This document shows, one piece after another, positions 17,915 through 25,880 of a DNA stretch of 64,000 nucleotides. The position numbers were made by a program, and so were the translations under genes. The stretch is from Pseudomonas sp. H9 (GTDB lineage: Bacteria; Pseudomonadota; Gammaproteobacteria; Pseudomonadales; Pseudomonadaceae). The stretch is taken from the NCBI RefSeq assembly GCF_004353925.1, contig NZ_SMOK01000010.1, positions 1-64,000 on the forward strand. The letters run 5' to 3'. Each line of letters begins with the position of its first letter. Position 1 is the first letter of the stretch. The notes under the pieces are model-generated. The model was not told the DNA's origin, searched no databases, and was given only the letters and a program-made list of their open reading frames with translations.

Positions 17915-20257
17915 TCACGGTTTCTGCCAGTACGGCTCGATACGCTGTAGCCGTGGATCGTCAGGGGCCACCTGGCGCATACGTTTGACGTATTCAAAGG
18001 CCTCGCTGCGCTCTCCGGCCAAGGCATGCAGATAGATCAGCGAATACAGCAAATCGGCGTCGTCCGGTGATTGCTGCAGCCCACTGCGCAAGGCACTGAT
18101 CGCCTCATCACGGCGATTCAGACGCGACAACAGCAAGCCCTGGTTGTAGCGAATCCTGGCGTTGCCGGGCAGTGCCAGCGCGGCCGTTTGCATCCACTCC
18201 AGCGCCTGCTCGGCCTTGCCCTGCTCCACCAGCAACAAGGCCAGCATATAGGCGAGGTTGCCGTGGTCTGGGGCTGGCATCTTGTCCAGGGCCAGGCCTT
18301 CGCGCAGCACCTGTTCGGCATCCTCCAGACGTTGCGAGGTACTGAGCATGGTCACCAGGTTGACCCGTGCAGGAACAAAGTACGGGTCAAGCTTCAACGC
18401 CTGGCGATATTCATCCATCGCTTCGCCGTCGCGGCCCTGGCGGCTCAGCAGAACAGCGAGGTTCAAGCGACCACCAGGCAGATCGGCGTTGCCACGCAAG
18501 CGCTGCTCGTAATCTGCCAACAAGGTTTTGAATGTCTCGCGCGAGGCGGCCGGCAACTGTTCGCTCGGCACATCAGCCAACGCCCTGACGGCTTCATCGC
18601 GCACAGCCAAGGTCGGGTCCTGGAGCAACGGCAGCAACGGCTGTACACGTTGCGCCGGTGGAACGCTGGCAAAGCCAGACACCGCATAGGCCCTGACCAG
18701 GGCGTTGCTGTCCTCCAGTGCCCAGCCCAGGCTGATGCTTGAACGCGGCCCGAGGTCGGCCAACTGCTCTGCAGCAGTGGCCCGGACAATTGCCGGTTTG
18801 CCCTTGTCTGCCAGCACGGTATTGAGCGCGTTGAAGGTGTTGCCGTCACCGCTGCGGGCGCTATGGAAGTTCTCACCATAATGGGGTGGGCGCTGCGGTT
18901 GCCCGAACCAGCCTTCGATGGCCTTGGCAGCCCATTGCGGCTTCTGGTCCTGATGGCAGGCAGTGCAGGCGTCCGGGCTACCGTCTTTACTGGCCAGATC
19001 CGGGCGCGGAATGCGCAAACTGTGATCGCGTCGCGGGTCCACCACCATGTAGGTTTTGGTCGGCATGTGGCAACTGACGCATTGTGCTCCCGGTGAACCT
19101 GCCGGGTGATGATGGTGCGCTTCGCTGTCGTAATCCTTGGCCTGCAGGCTGGGGAAGCGGGCTTTCGGGGGTTGGCTGTTATGGCATTGCAGGCACAGCC
19201 CGTTACCTTCGATCTTCACCTTGCTGGTGTGCGGGTTGTGACAGTCGGTGCAGCCGACACCTGCTGCGTACATCTTGCTTTGGGTGAACGAGCCGTATTC
19301 GTAGACTTCGCCGTCGATCTGGCCATCGGCATGGTAGAGGCCAGTACGCAAGGTCGCGGGCAGGCTCTGATCCAGCTGAGGATGACCCGGTAGTTGCCCG
19401 ACCCCGAGGGTTTGCCTGCGACTGTGACAAAACGCACACTGCTCGACCAGGCCCTGGCTTCCTAACGCCTTGTAGTCTACCTGCAGGCCAATTTCCTTGG
19501 CCGAAGCATAGGTTTTCTCTGCTGTCTTGGCTGTCTTCGCCCAGTCCACATGAGCTTGCCCCGGGCCATGGCAACTTTGGCAACCGACGTTCTTTTCCTG
19601 CCAGGTCGAGGCAAAGCTGTCGTCACGGTCGTTGTAGTTTTTCATCAACCGCGTGGAATGGCAGTCGGCGCACATGCCGTTCCAGTTCTGATAGCGACCG
19701 GTCCAGTGCAATGGATCGTTAGGTGCGAAGCGCTGGCCGGGGTACAGCGAGAACCAGCGCTGCCCGCCCTCGCCTTTGGCGCGGCTGTCCCAGGCAATGG
19801 TCAGCGCCTGCAGGCGACCACGGGGCAAGGCCACCAGGTACTGTTGCAGCGGGTAATGGCCAAAGGTGTAGAGAATCTGGAAGTCCTCAGGCTTGCCCTG
19901 CTCGCCTTCGGTGTTGACGAAAAACTGTTTGCCCTTGCGATAGAAGTGCGCTTTGACACCCGCTTCGTCAAAGCGGGCATTGTTGAAGTTACCCAGCACG
20001 TTGGTGCTGGTGGCATCACGCATGGCCCAGCCGTGATCAGAGTCCTGCCACTGTTTGGCTTGTTCGGTGTGACAGCCCAGACAGCTCTCTGTGGCGACAT
20101 AACCTTGCGCCGAGCTGGCCTGCCCGGGCAACTGCGCGACGGTCTCGCTACTGGCCCAGGCGGGCCACACGCACACCCACAACAGCAGCGCTGCGCTTGA
20201 CCTTAACCTGTGCCAAAAACGGGACAGCTGACGTTGCTCGGGCCTCTCGTGCCTCAT
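17915..20257 (-). CDS. Octaheme c-type cytochrome with HEAT and TPR repeats
   Basis: A 780-residue exported protein. After a signal peptide (LLLWVCVWPAWA) come eight CXXCH haem sites: CLGCH, CADCH, CQSCH, CAFCH, CTDCH, CLQCH, CVSCH and CTACH. All eight lie in the first 450 or so residues. A HEAT-like segment (about 500-570) and at least four TPR units (about 585-770) follow. The N-terminal part resembles cytochrome c554-type multihaem domains. The protein should sit in the periplasm and pass electrons, with the repeats holding partners. The ATG at 20257 has GGAG 7 nt upstream; an in-frame GTG lies 12 bp earlier. It precedes moxR on the same strand, so the Bat system may help assemble it. Confidence 0.85.
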   Translation of the reverse strand: MRHERPEQRQLSRFWHRLRSSAALLLWVCVWPAWASSETVAQLPGQASSAQGYVATESCLGCHTEQAKQWQDSDHGWAMRDATSTNVLGNFNNARFDEAGVKAHFYRKGKQFFVNTEGEQGKPEDFQILYTFGHYPLQQYLVALPRGRLQALTIAWDSRAKGEGGQRWFSLYPGQRFAPNDPLHWTGRYQNWNGMCADCHSTRLMKNYNDRDDSFASTWQEKNVGCQSCHGPGQAHVDWAKTAKTAEKTYASAKEIGLQVDYKALGSQGLVEQCAFCHSRRQTLGVGQLPGHPQLDQSLPATLRTGLYHADGQIDGEVYEYGSFTQSKMYAAGVGCTDCHNPHTSKVKIEGNGLCLQCHNSQPPKARFPSLQAKDYDSEAHHHHPAGSPGAQCVSCHMPTKTYMVVDPRRDHSLRIPRPDLASKDGSPDACTACHQDQKPQWAAKAIEGWFGQPQRPPHYGENFHSARSGDGNTFNALNTVLADKGKPAIVRATAAEQLADLGPRSSISLGWALEDSNALVRAYAVSGFASVPPAQRVQPLLPLLQDPTLAVRDEAVRALADVPSEQLPAASRETFKTLLADYEQRLRGNADLPGGRLNLAVLLSRQGRDGEAMDEYRQALKLDPYFVPARVNLVTMLSTSQRLEDAEQVLREGLALDKMPAPDHGNLAYMLALLLVEQGKAEQALEWMQTAALALPGNARIRYNQGLLLSRLNRRDEAISALRSGLQQSPDDADLLYSLIYLHALAGERSEAFEYVKRMRQVAPDDPRLQRIEPYWQKP

Positions 20258-20396
20258 TACATGCTCCACGGTTATCAGGGCCCTTTTCCGGGCTTTCTTA
20301 TTCGGCTTGCAATGATGGCCGTGGGACCAAGGTTAGTGCATCTTTGTATCAAGACTCTAGTGTCAATTCGGAATAGTTCTAACAGATCGCGCCTGT

Positions 20397-21251
20397 TTAT
20401 TCGGCGTGCCCGGTGTTCAGCTTTTGCACCAACGCCTTGGCCAGCAAGCGGTCAGAGAATGGATTCTGGCCAGTGATCAGCTCGCGGTCGACCACCACAT
20501 TCGGCGCCCAGGCTTGGGCATAGCTCATCGCGCCCCCCGCACCGGCCATAGCGTTGGCCGGGTAGTACAGGATTCGGTCGCCGTTGAGCGACTGTTCAAA
20601 CACCTGCTCTTCCGGGTCGGCGAAAATGGTCATGCGGTACCCCTGGTAGATCCAGTTCGACGCCGCTGGCGTTTCACCACGGCGCAGCGCCGTTTGATAG
20701 CTGACGGGGTCGTCCTGGGCCGACAGTAATGCAATCGGACCATGACAGATGGCCGCAGTCGGCTTGCCTGCCTGATGGAAGTGACGCAGCAGTGCGCCAA
20801 CCTGCGGGTTGTTGGCCAGGTCGATCAGCGGCGCATGCCCGCCCGGGATCAACAGCCCGGCATAGCGGTCCAGATCACTGTCCAGCACTTCACTGAGCGA
20901 CAGGCTGTCGTTGATACCTGGCAGGCCTTCGACCAGGGTACGGATGCGCTGCATTTCTGCGGCATCACCGGCGAAGTACATCGGGTCGATGGAGCGCTGA
21001 TCAACACTCGGCTTGTTGCCTTTGGGGGTGACCAGCACCAGCGAGTAACCGGCCTTGAGCAACTGGTCAGCGGGTACACCGAACTCATTGAGGTAGAAGC
21101 CGGTGGGGTATTGCTTGCCGTCTTTGAGGGGCAGTTGCTGCTCGCTGGACAATAAGACCAGCACCTCGCCTTTGCTGGCAGCCGGTGCAGTACCGGCCAG
21201 CAGCGAGGACGCCAGCGCGAGTGCCAGGGTAAAGGTTTTGCGCATGGTCAT
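20397..21251 (-). CDS. DJ-1/PfpI family protein with signal peptide
   Basis: A 284-residue exported member of the type 1 glutamine amidotransferase-like/DJ-1 superfamily. The signal peptide ends at APAASKG (about residue 25). The nucleophile elbow is AAICHGPIALL, with the reactive Cys, and an upstream acidic segment lies near GFYLNEFGVP. Homologues include Hsp31-like glyoxalases and stress proteins; the exact reaction is not readable. The start overlaps the stop of the monooxygenase-like gene by 4 bp, so the two are coupled. The operon is divergent from a LysR regulator, its likely controller. Confidence 0.87.
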   Translation of the reverse strand: MTMRKTFTLALALASSLLAGTAPAASKGEVLVLLSSEQQLPLKDGKQYPTGFYLNEFGVPADQLLKAGYSLVLVTPKGNKPSVDQRSIDPMYFAGDAAEMQRIRTLVEGLPGINDSLSLSEVLDSDLDRYAGLLIPGGHAPLIDLANNPQVGALLRHFHQAGKPTAAICHGPIALLSAQDDPVSYQTALRRGETPAASNWIYQGYRMTIFADPEEQVFEQSLNGDRILYYPANAMAGAGGAMSYAQAWAPNVVVDRELITGQNPFSDRLLAKALVQKLNTGHAE

Positions 21252-21565
21252 ACTCCCGATCCATTCAGCGGTGCCAGTTCCAGTGGCCGACTCAAGCGCA
21301 CCTCGACCGGCGCTGCCACCCAGTTGGCGGTGGCCGCACGATAGGCTTGGTAATGCGCGCTGCTACGGTGCGCCTGGACGGCAGCCTCGTCGCTGTAAAG
21401 CTCAAACAAATCGAAGGCCAGTACCTCGCCCTCACGGCAGAACAGGTCGTAGCGCAGGTTGCCGGGCTCGTTGCGCGAGTGCTCCACCATTACCCGTAAC
21501 GCCTGTTCAACGGCATCACGGTGTTCGGGCTTGGGGCTGATCGTGGCAAAGATGGCGATGGTCAT
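21248..21565 (-). CDS. Putative quinol monooxygenase (ABM domain)
   Basis: A 105-residue single-domain protein of the antibiotic-biosynthesis-monooxygenase/YgiN type. Typical segments are ATISPKPEHRDAVEQALRVMV, EPGNLRYDLF, FDLFELYSDEAAVQAH and the final SSAHYQAY helix. Such proteins form dimers and act on quinols or reactive carbonyl compounds without a cofactor. The ATG at 21565 has AGGAG 6 nt upstream; longer in-frame sequence lacks similarity to the family. It is the first gene of the unit with the DJ-1 gene and divergent from the LysR gene, 97 bp away. Confidence 0.87.
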   Translation of the reverse strand: MTIAIFATISPKPEHRDAVEQALRVMVEHSRNEPGNLRYDLFCREGEVLAFDLFELYSDEAAVQAHRSSAHYQAYRAATANWVAAPVEVRLSRPLELAPLNGSGV

Positions 21566-21627
21566 GGTTGCTCCTAGTAGGTCAGGGGTTTGAGTAGCCA
21601 GCATCGTAACCAAGGCACTAAGATTCG

Positions 21628-21668
21628 AAAATTCGAAAGGTTTTATTTCTGGCATTCAAAATATGAAT
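21628..21668. promoter_or_regulatory. Candidate LysR operators in the divergent spacer
   Basis: Two TTCGAA palindromes separated by AA lie near 21624-21637. An inverted repeat ATTCA-N5-TGAAT (21654-21668), which fits the T-N11-A rule for LysR sites, overlaps the LysR start codon. The position suggests autorepression together with control of the opposite operon. No binding evidence is available. Confidence 0.5.
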
Positions 21669-22586
21669 ATCATCCACAAGGACCTGAACTTGCTTCTGGT
21701 GTTTCATGTGCTCTACCAAGAGCGCAATGCCTCGGTGGCGGCCGCGCGCATTGCCCTGAGCCAGCCGGCGTTGAGTCACAAGCTGAACAAACTGCGCCAG
21801 CAGTTCGCCGACCCGCTGTTTGTCCGCGCGCCCCGAGGCCTTGCACCAACACCCCGGGCCCATGAACTGGCGCCCCATGTGCAACGCCTGGTGGGTGAAC
21901 TGGAGGCCTTCTACGACCTCAGTGATGGCCAGGACTTTCTCCAGCGGGCCGAGCGTATCCACCTCTACAGCACCGACTACATTGAACAGACGCTGCTGCC
22001 CCATTTACTGCCGGTACTGCGTAGCCAGGCGCCCAATCTGCTGCTGATCACTCACAACACCCGTGGCCAGTTGCCGCGCAACGAACTGGAAAAAGGCACT
22101 TGCGACCTGGCGATTGCCGGCTTTTATACGGATTTGCCCGACACCTTCCACCAGCAGCGCCTGCTCAGCGAAGACTTCGTGGTACTCGCCTCACGCAGCA
22201 ATACACGGCTGGCCGAAGGGCTGGACCTGGATGCCTTCCTTGCCTGCGAGCACCTGCTCACCACCCTCACCGGCGACCTCAACGGCCGGGTGGACCAGGC
22301 GTTGCAAGCGCAGGGCCTCAAGCGCCGGATCGCCGCCGGGCTTGCCAGTTTTGTAGCCCCCACACGGCTGATTCGCGGCACCGACATGCTGCTCACCTGC
22401 TTGCGCTCACTGGCCCAGGAAGCCGTTGAACGCGATGGCGACCTGTGCATCCTCCCCCTGCCGCTGTCTTTGCCCCGGGTCGAGGTGATGCAGATCTGGC
22501 ATGCACGCACCGACGCCGACCCGTTGCGACGCTGGTTTCGCCAGCAAGTGCAGGCAGTGGCGGCGGCACTTGAAGTACCGCAGTAA
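21663..22586 (+). CDS. LysR-family transcriptional regulator
   Basis: A 307-residue LysR regulator. The N-terminal winged helix (residues 1-65) contains ERNASVAAARIALSQPALSHKLNKLRQ and the wing segment LFVRAPRGLAPT. The co-inducer domain (about 92-300) begins with RIHLYSTDYIEQTLLP. The NIIHKDLNLLLVFHVLYQE start is typical of the NodD/LeuO-like branch of the family. The gene is transcribed away from the quinol-monooxygenase/DJ-1 pair, so regulation of that pair, perhaps in response to an electrophile or quinone, is the simplest reading. Confidence 0.92.
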   Translation: MNIIHKDLNLLLVFHVLYQERNASVAAARIALSQPALSHKLNKLRQQFADPLFVRAPRGLAPTPRAHELAPHVQRLVGELEAFYDLSDGQDFLQRAERIHLYSTDYIEQTLLPHLLPVLRSQAPNLLLITHNTRGQLPRNELEKGTCDLAIAGFYTDLPDTFHQQRLLSEDFVVLASRSNTRLAEGLDLDAFLACEHLLTTLTGDLNGRVDQALQAQGLKRRIAAGLASFVAPTRLIRGTDMLLTCLRSLAQEAVERDGDLCILPLPLSLPRVEVMQIWHARTDADPLRRWFRQQVQAVAAALEVPQ

Positions 22587-22680
22587 AAGGCAGCAGTGGA
22601 CGACGAAAGTGCGATGCGCTATGTTTTCCAGCAACTTTCGGAAGATAGATATCTCGACAGTTAAGAGTACTTTTAAAACT

Positions 22681-22698
22681 TGTAAGACCCTTCTTACA
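22681..22698. promoter_or_regulatory. Perfect GacA-type box (TGTAAG-N6-CTTACA)
   Basis: The sequence TGTAAG at 22681-22686 is followed, after six bases, by CTTACA at 22693-22698. This is exactly the upstream activating element described for GacA-controlled rsm small RNA genes in Pseudomonas. Here it lies 115 bp before the ATG of the 102-residue gene. The spacer beyond it holds an AT-rich TATTTATCAATA stretch, a possible -10 region, and a CCGGC/GCCGG hairpin. Confidence 0.7.
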
Positions 22699-22812
22699 TA
22701 TTTATCAATACTCACACACTTCATCAGTGCGTCAACAAGGATGTGAAGCGCCTGGGCAAGCGCCGGCCAGCTGTGCCGGTGCAACACTCACATGACATAA
22801 GGACCGTGCGCC

Positions 22813-23121
22813 ATGTCTCAGCATGATTTCCAACTGACCTATTCCATTCCCGAAACACTTGATGGCAGCTCTGCAACAGCGCGCGATAAAATGCGCGAAT
22901 ATCACGGGTGGGACACCGTGGTTAATATTGACACGACCCTGACCGGTCAACTTCCGTTGCAAGGCATTATTATTGAAAAGCGCAAACAGGCCGAGCGAGA
23001 AGTCAAGAAGATCATTAAGGACTTGCTCGAACAAAGCCGCAAAAACAATGCCCTGACCCTACACGCCAGTTTGATGGTGTGCGGACTGGGCGAACACATC
23101 CGCTTCGACGTCAGCGCCTAA
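22813..23121 (+). CDS. Unrecognised 102-residue protein
   Basis: I do not recognise this family. The protein is soluble with no signal peptide or membrane helix. A charged, probably helical middle (EKRKQAEREVKKIIKDLLEQ, about residues 55-74) is flanked by beta-type segments, suggesting a small alpha/beta domain. AAGGA lies 9 nt upstream of the ATG. A perfect GacA-type box is 115 bp upstream, so expression may be under Gac/BvgA-type control. The last twelve codons and the stop are copied in every unit of the following 198-bp array, with the real gene reading RFDVSA and the copies RFDISA. Confidence 0.7.
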   Translation: MSQHDFQLTYSIPETLDGSSATARDKMREYHGWDTVVNIDTTLTGQLPLQGIIIEKRKQAEREVKKIIKDLLEQSRKNNALTLHASLMVCGLGEHIRFDVSA

Positions 23122-24190
23122 CACCCAGTGCAACTGTCTTCCACAGGTTGAGAGTCTGTGCAGTCCTGGTGGGAGCGGGCTTGCCCCGCGATAGCGATCT
23201 GTAAGTGACATCGCATCGCGGGGCAAGCCCGCTCCTACCGTAGAGGGTTAACCAATGATCAGGCCACACACCGCCAGCAGGACCTGGGCGAACACATCCG
23301 CTTCGACATCAGCGCCTAACAACCAGTGGAACTGTCTTCCACAGGTTGAGAGCCTGTGCAGTCCCGGTGGGAGCGGGCTTGCCCCGCGATAGCGATCTGT
23401 AAGTGACATCGCATCGCGGGGCAAGCCCGCTCCTACCGTAGAGGGTTAACCAATGATCAGGCCACACACCGCCAGCAGGACCTGGGCGAACACATCCGCT
23501 TCGACATCAGCGCCTAACACCCAGTGGAACTGTCTCCCACAGATTGAGAGTCTGTGCAGTCCTGGTGGGAGCGGGCTTGCCCCGCGATAGCGATCTGTAA
23601 GTGACATCGCATCGCGGGGCAAGCCCGCTCCTACCGTAGAGGGTTAACCAATGATCAGGCCACACACCGCCAGCAGGACCTGGGCGAACACATCCGCTTC
23701 GACATCAGCGCCTAACACCCAGTGGAACTGTCTCCCACAGGTTGAGAGCCTGTGCAGTCCCAGTGGGAGCGGGCTTGCCCCGCGATAGCGACCTGTAAGT
23801 GACATCGCATCGCGGGGCAAGCCCGCTCCTACCGTAGAGGGTTAACCAATGATCAGGCCACACACCGCCAGCAGGACCTGGGCGAACACATCCGCTTCGA
23901 CATCAGCGCCTAACACCCAGTGGAACTGTCTCCCACAGATTGAGAGCCTGTGCAGTCCCAGTGGGAGCGGGCTTGCCCCGCGATAGCGATCTGTAAGTGA
24001 CATCGCATCGCGGGGCAAGCCCGCTCCTACCGTAGAGGGTTAACCAATGATCAGGCCACACACCGCCAGCAGGACCTGGGCGAACACATCCGCTTCGGCG
24101 CCAGCGCCTAACACCTAGTGGAACTGCCTTCCACAGATTGAGAGCCTGTGCAGTTCTGGTGGGAGCGGGCTTGCCCCGCGATAGCGATCA
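23086..24190. repeat. 198-bp tandem array: gene tails plus REP pair, five full units and one partial
   Basis: Units begin at 23086, 23284, 23482, 23680, 23878 and 24076, exactly 198 bp apart; the sixth is cut short. Each full unit holds the last 12 codons and stop of the 102-residue gene, a CACAG/CTGTG hairpin and an inverted REP pair. It ends with the last 12 or so codons and stop of the opposite-strand AspT-type gene, reading VLLAVCGLIIG and stop on the minus strand. The sixth unit lacks the second REP arm and joins the true AspT-type gene end. Confidence 0.93.
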
Positions 24191-24197
24191 TAGGAGG

Positions 24198-25880
24198 TTA
24201 GCTGGCGATGTAGACGATGATCGGGCCACACACCGCCAGCAGTACGTTGGAAATGGCGTAACACACGGTAAAGCCGATCACCGGGGTATTGCTCCCGGAT
24301 TGTTCGATGATTTTGTTCATCGACGCCGCTTCCGTCTGCGCCCCGGCCAGGGCGCCGAACAGCACCATGGGGTGCAGCCGCAGTACATAGCGCCCGAAGT
24401 ACAGCGACACCAAGGGTGGCAACAAGGTAACCACCACTCCCGATATCAGCAGTGCCACTCCTTGGCTTTGCATCGCAGCAATCGCTGCCGGCCCCGCCAA
24501 CAGCCCCACCACTGCACCGAAAGCGGTCAGCCCGAACTCCGAGAATGCCCACTGCGCCGCCGGTGGCAAGGCGCCAAACTCCGGGTGACGGGAGTTGTAC
24601 CAGCCGATCAGTAGCGCAACCAGCAGTACGCCACCACCAACGCCGAGCTCCACAGGAATCATCCCGATGTGCGTAGACAGCATGCCCAACAGCGCCCCCA
24701 GCACCATACCCAAGCTGTGCACGGCAATATCGCTTTTGTGATTGCGCTCGCGAATCCGCCCCAACTGCTGCGCCAGCGCCTCGATACTGGCGGTGCGCCC
24801 GGTGAGGGAAATGACATCTCCTTTGCGCAGTATCGTATGAGGCAGCAACGGTAACGCCAGGCCTTGCCGGGTGATGGTATTGATGAAGCAGCCCATCCGT
24901 TGCGTACCCACCAAGGCCCGTTTGATGTCATGGATCGTCTTGCCGGCCAGTGCATCACGGGTCAGTACCACTTCGACAGAACGGGTAGGAAACGACAACG
25001 ACTCGGGATGATCGATCTCCGGGCCAAGCCATTGCACCAACGAGCCGATGTCTTCACGCAGGGCATACACCCCGACAATATCGTTTTGGTGCAACACCAG
25101 TTCAAGGTTGCGCTCTAGGACCTGACCCTCACGCACCACGCGCTCGATGCTGATATTGCTGTGTTGTTGCTCGAACTGGGCAATCGACAGACCGTCTGCA
25201 CGCGCCCCCACACGATGGGCGCGGACCACGATACGGGTGTAGGGAACACTGATGATGTCTTCAGTACTGGCAATCCCCAACTCCAGCTCCAGCTCGCGGG
25301 CCGCACTGCGTAAATCCACACCCAACAGTTTCGGGGCGATGGTGCCGACGAACACCACCAGGCCAATGGTGCCGAACACATAGGTGATGGCGTAGGCAAC
25401 TGCCATGTGGCTGTACAACTGGTTCTTGGCGGCCTCATCCAGGCTCAACTGGGCGATGGCACTACTGGCGGTCCCCATGATCGCCGTGTCGGTCAGGGCT
25501 CCTGCGCCAAGGCCTGCAGTAAACCCTGCATCGAAATGGTAAATCGCATTCATCAGCAAGATAGCGCCCAACGCGGTGGCACACAGCACCACGGAGAACA
25601 ACACCAGTTTCAGGCTGCTGCGGTTCAGGCAGCTGAAAAATTCCGGGCCGCTCTTGAAGCCCACGGCATAGATGAACAACACAAAAAACACCGATTTCAG
25701 CGCGTGCGGTACTTCAAGGCCGACCTGACCAATGATCAAGCCCATCAACAGAGCCCCGGCCACCGACCCTAAATGGAAGCTGCCGAGCTGGATGCGGCCG
25801 ATCAATACCCCCGAAGCGATGGCCAGAAACACGGCGATCTCGGGGTTGCTGCGCAAGGCATGCAGGACGAAGTCGATCAT
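24198..25880 (-). CDS. AspT/YidE-type putative transporter with RCK_C domains
   Basis: A 560-residue inner-membrane transporter of the aspartate:alanine exchanger family, with its usual length. Two blocks of five to six helices (about residues 12-185 and 395-558) flank two soluble RCK_C/TrkA_C-like domains (about 205-375, including the segments VVLTRDALAGKTIHDI and LRKGDVISLTGR). The duplicated AspT motifs GAGALTDTAIMG and AGAQTEAASM are visible. The substrate may be a carboxylate or amino acid but is not known. The start overlaps the MscS-type gene stop by 4 bp, suggesting coupled expression. Its final codons differ from the copies in the adjacent array. Confidence 0.87.
   Translation of the reverse strand: MIDFVLHALRSNPEIAVFLAIASGVLIGRIQLGSFHLGSVAGALLMGLIIGQVGLEVPHALKSVFFVLFIYAVGFKSGPEFFSCLNRSSLKLVLFSVVLCATALGAILLMNAIYHFDAGFTAGLGAGALTDTAIMGTASSAIAQLSLDEAAKNQLYSHMAVAYAITYVFGTIGLVVFVGTIAPKLLGVDLRSAARELELELGIASTEDIISVPYTRIVVRAHRVGARADGLSIAQFEQQHSNISIERVVREGQVLERNLELVLHQNDIVGVYALREDIGSLVQWLGPEIDHPESLSFPTRSVEVVLTRDALAGKTIHDIKRALVGTQRMGCFINTITRQGLALPLLPHTILRKGDVISLTGRTASIEALAQQLGRIRERNHKSDIAVHSLGMVLGALLGMLSTHIGMIPVELGVGGGVLLVALLIGWYNSRHPEFGALPPAAQWAFSEFGLTAFGAVVGLLAGPAAIAAMQSQGVALLISGVVVTLLPPLVSLYFGRYVLRLHPMVLFGALAGAQTEAASMNKIIEQSGSNTPVIGFTVCYAISNVLLAVCGPIIVYIAS

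Noticed and set aside
22681..22812. An rsmX/rsmY/rsmZ-like small RNA behind the GacA-type box
   Set aside because: Only two AAGGA motifs are present, against the many GGA loops of rsm RNAs, and no terminator follows before the protein gene. A protein-coding leader fits better.
23086..24190. CRISPR array
   Set aside because: The repeat period is 198 bp with no unique spacers, and the units consist of REP and gene tails. No cas genes are near.
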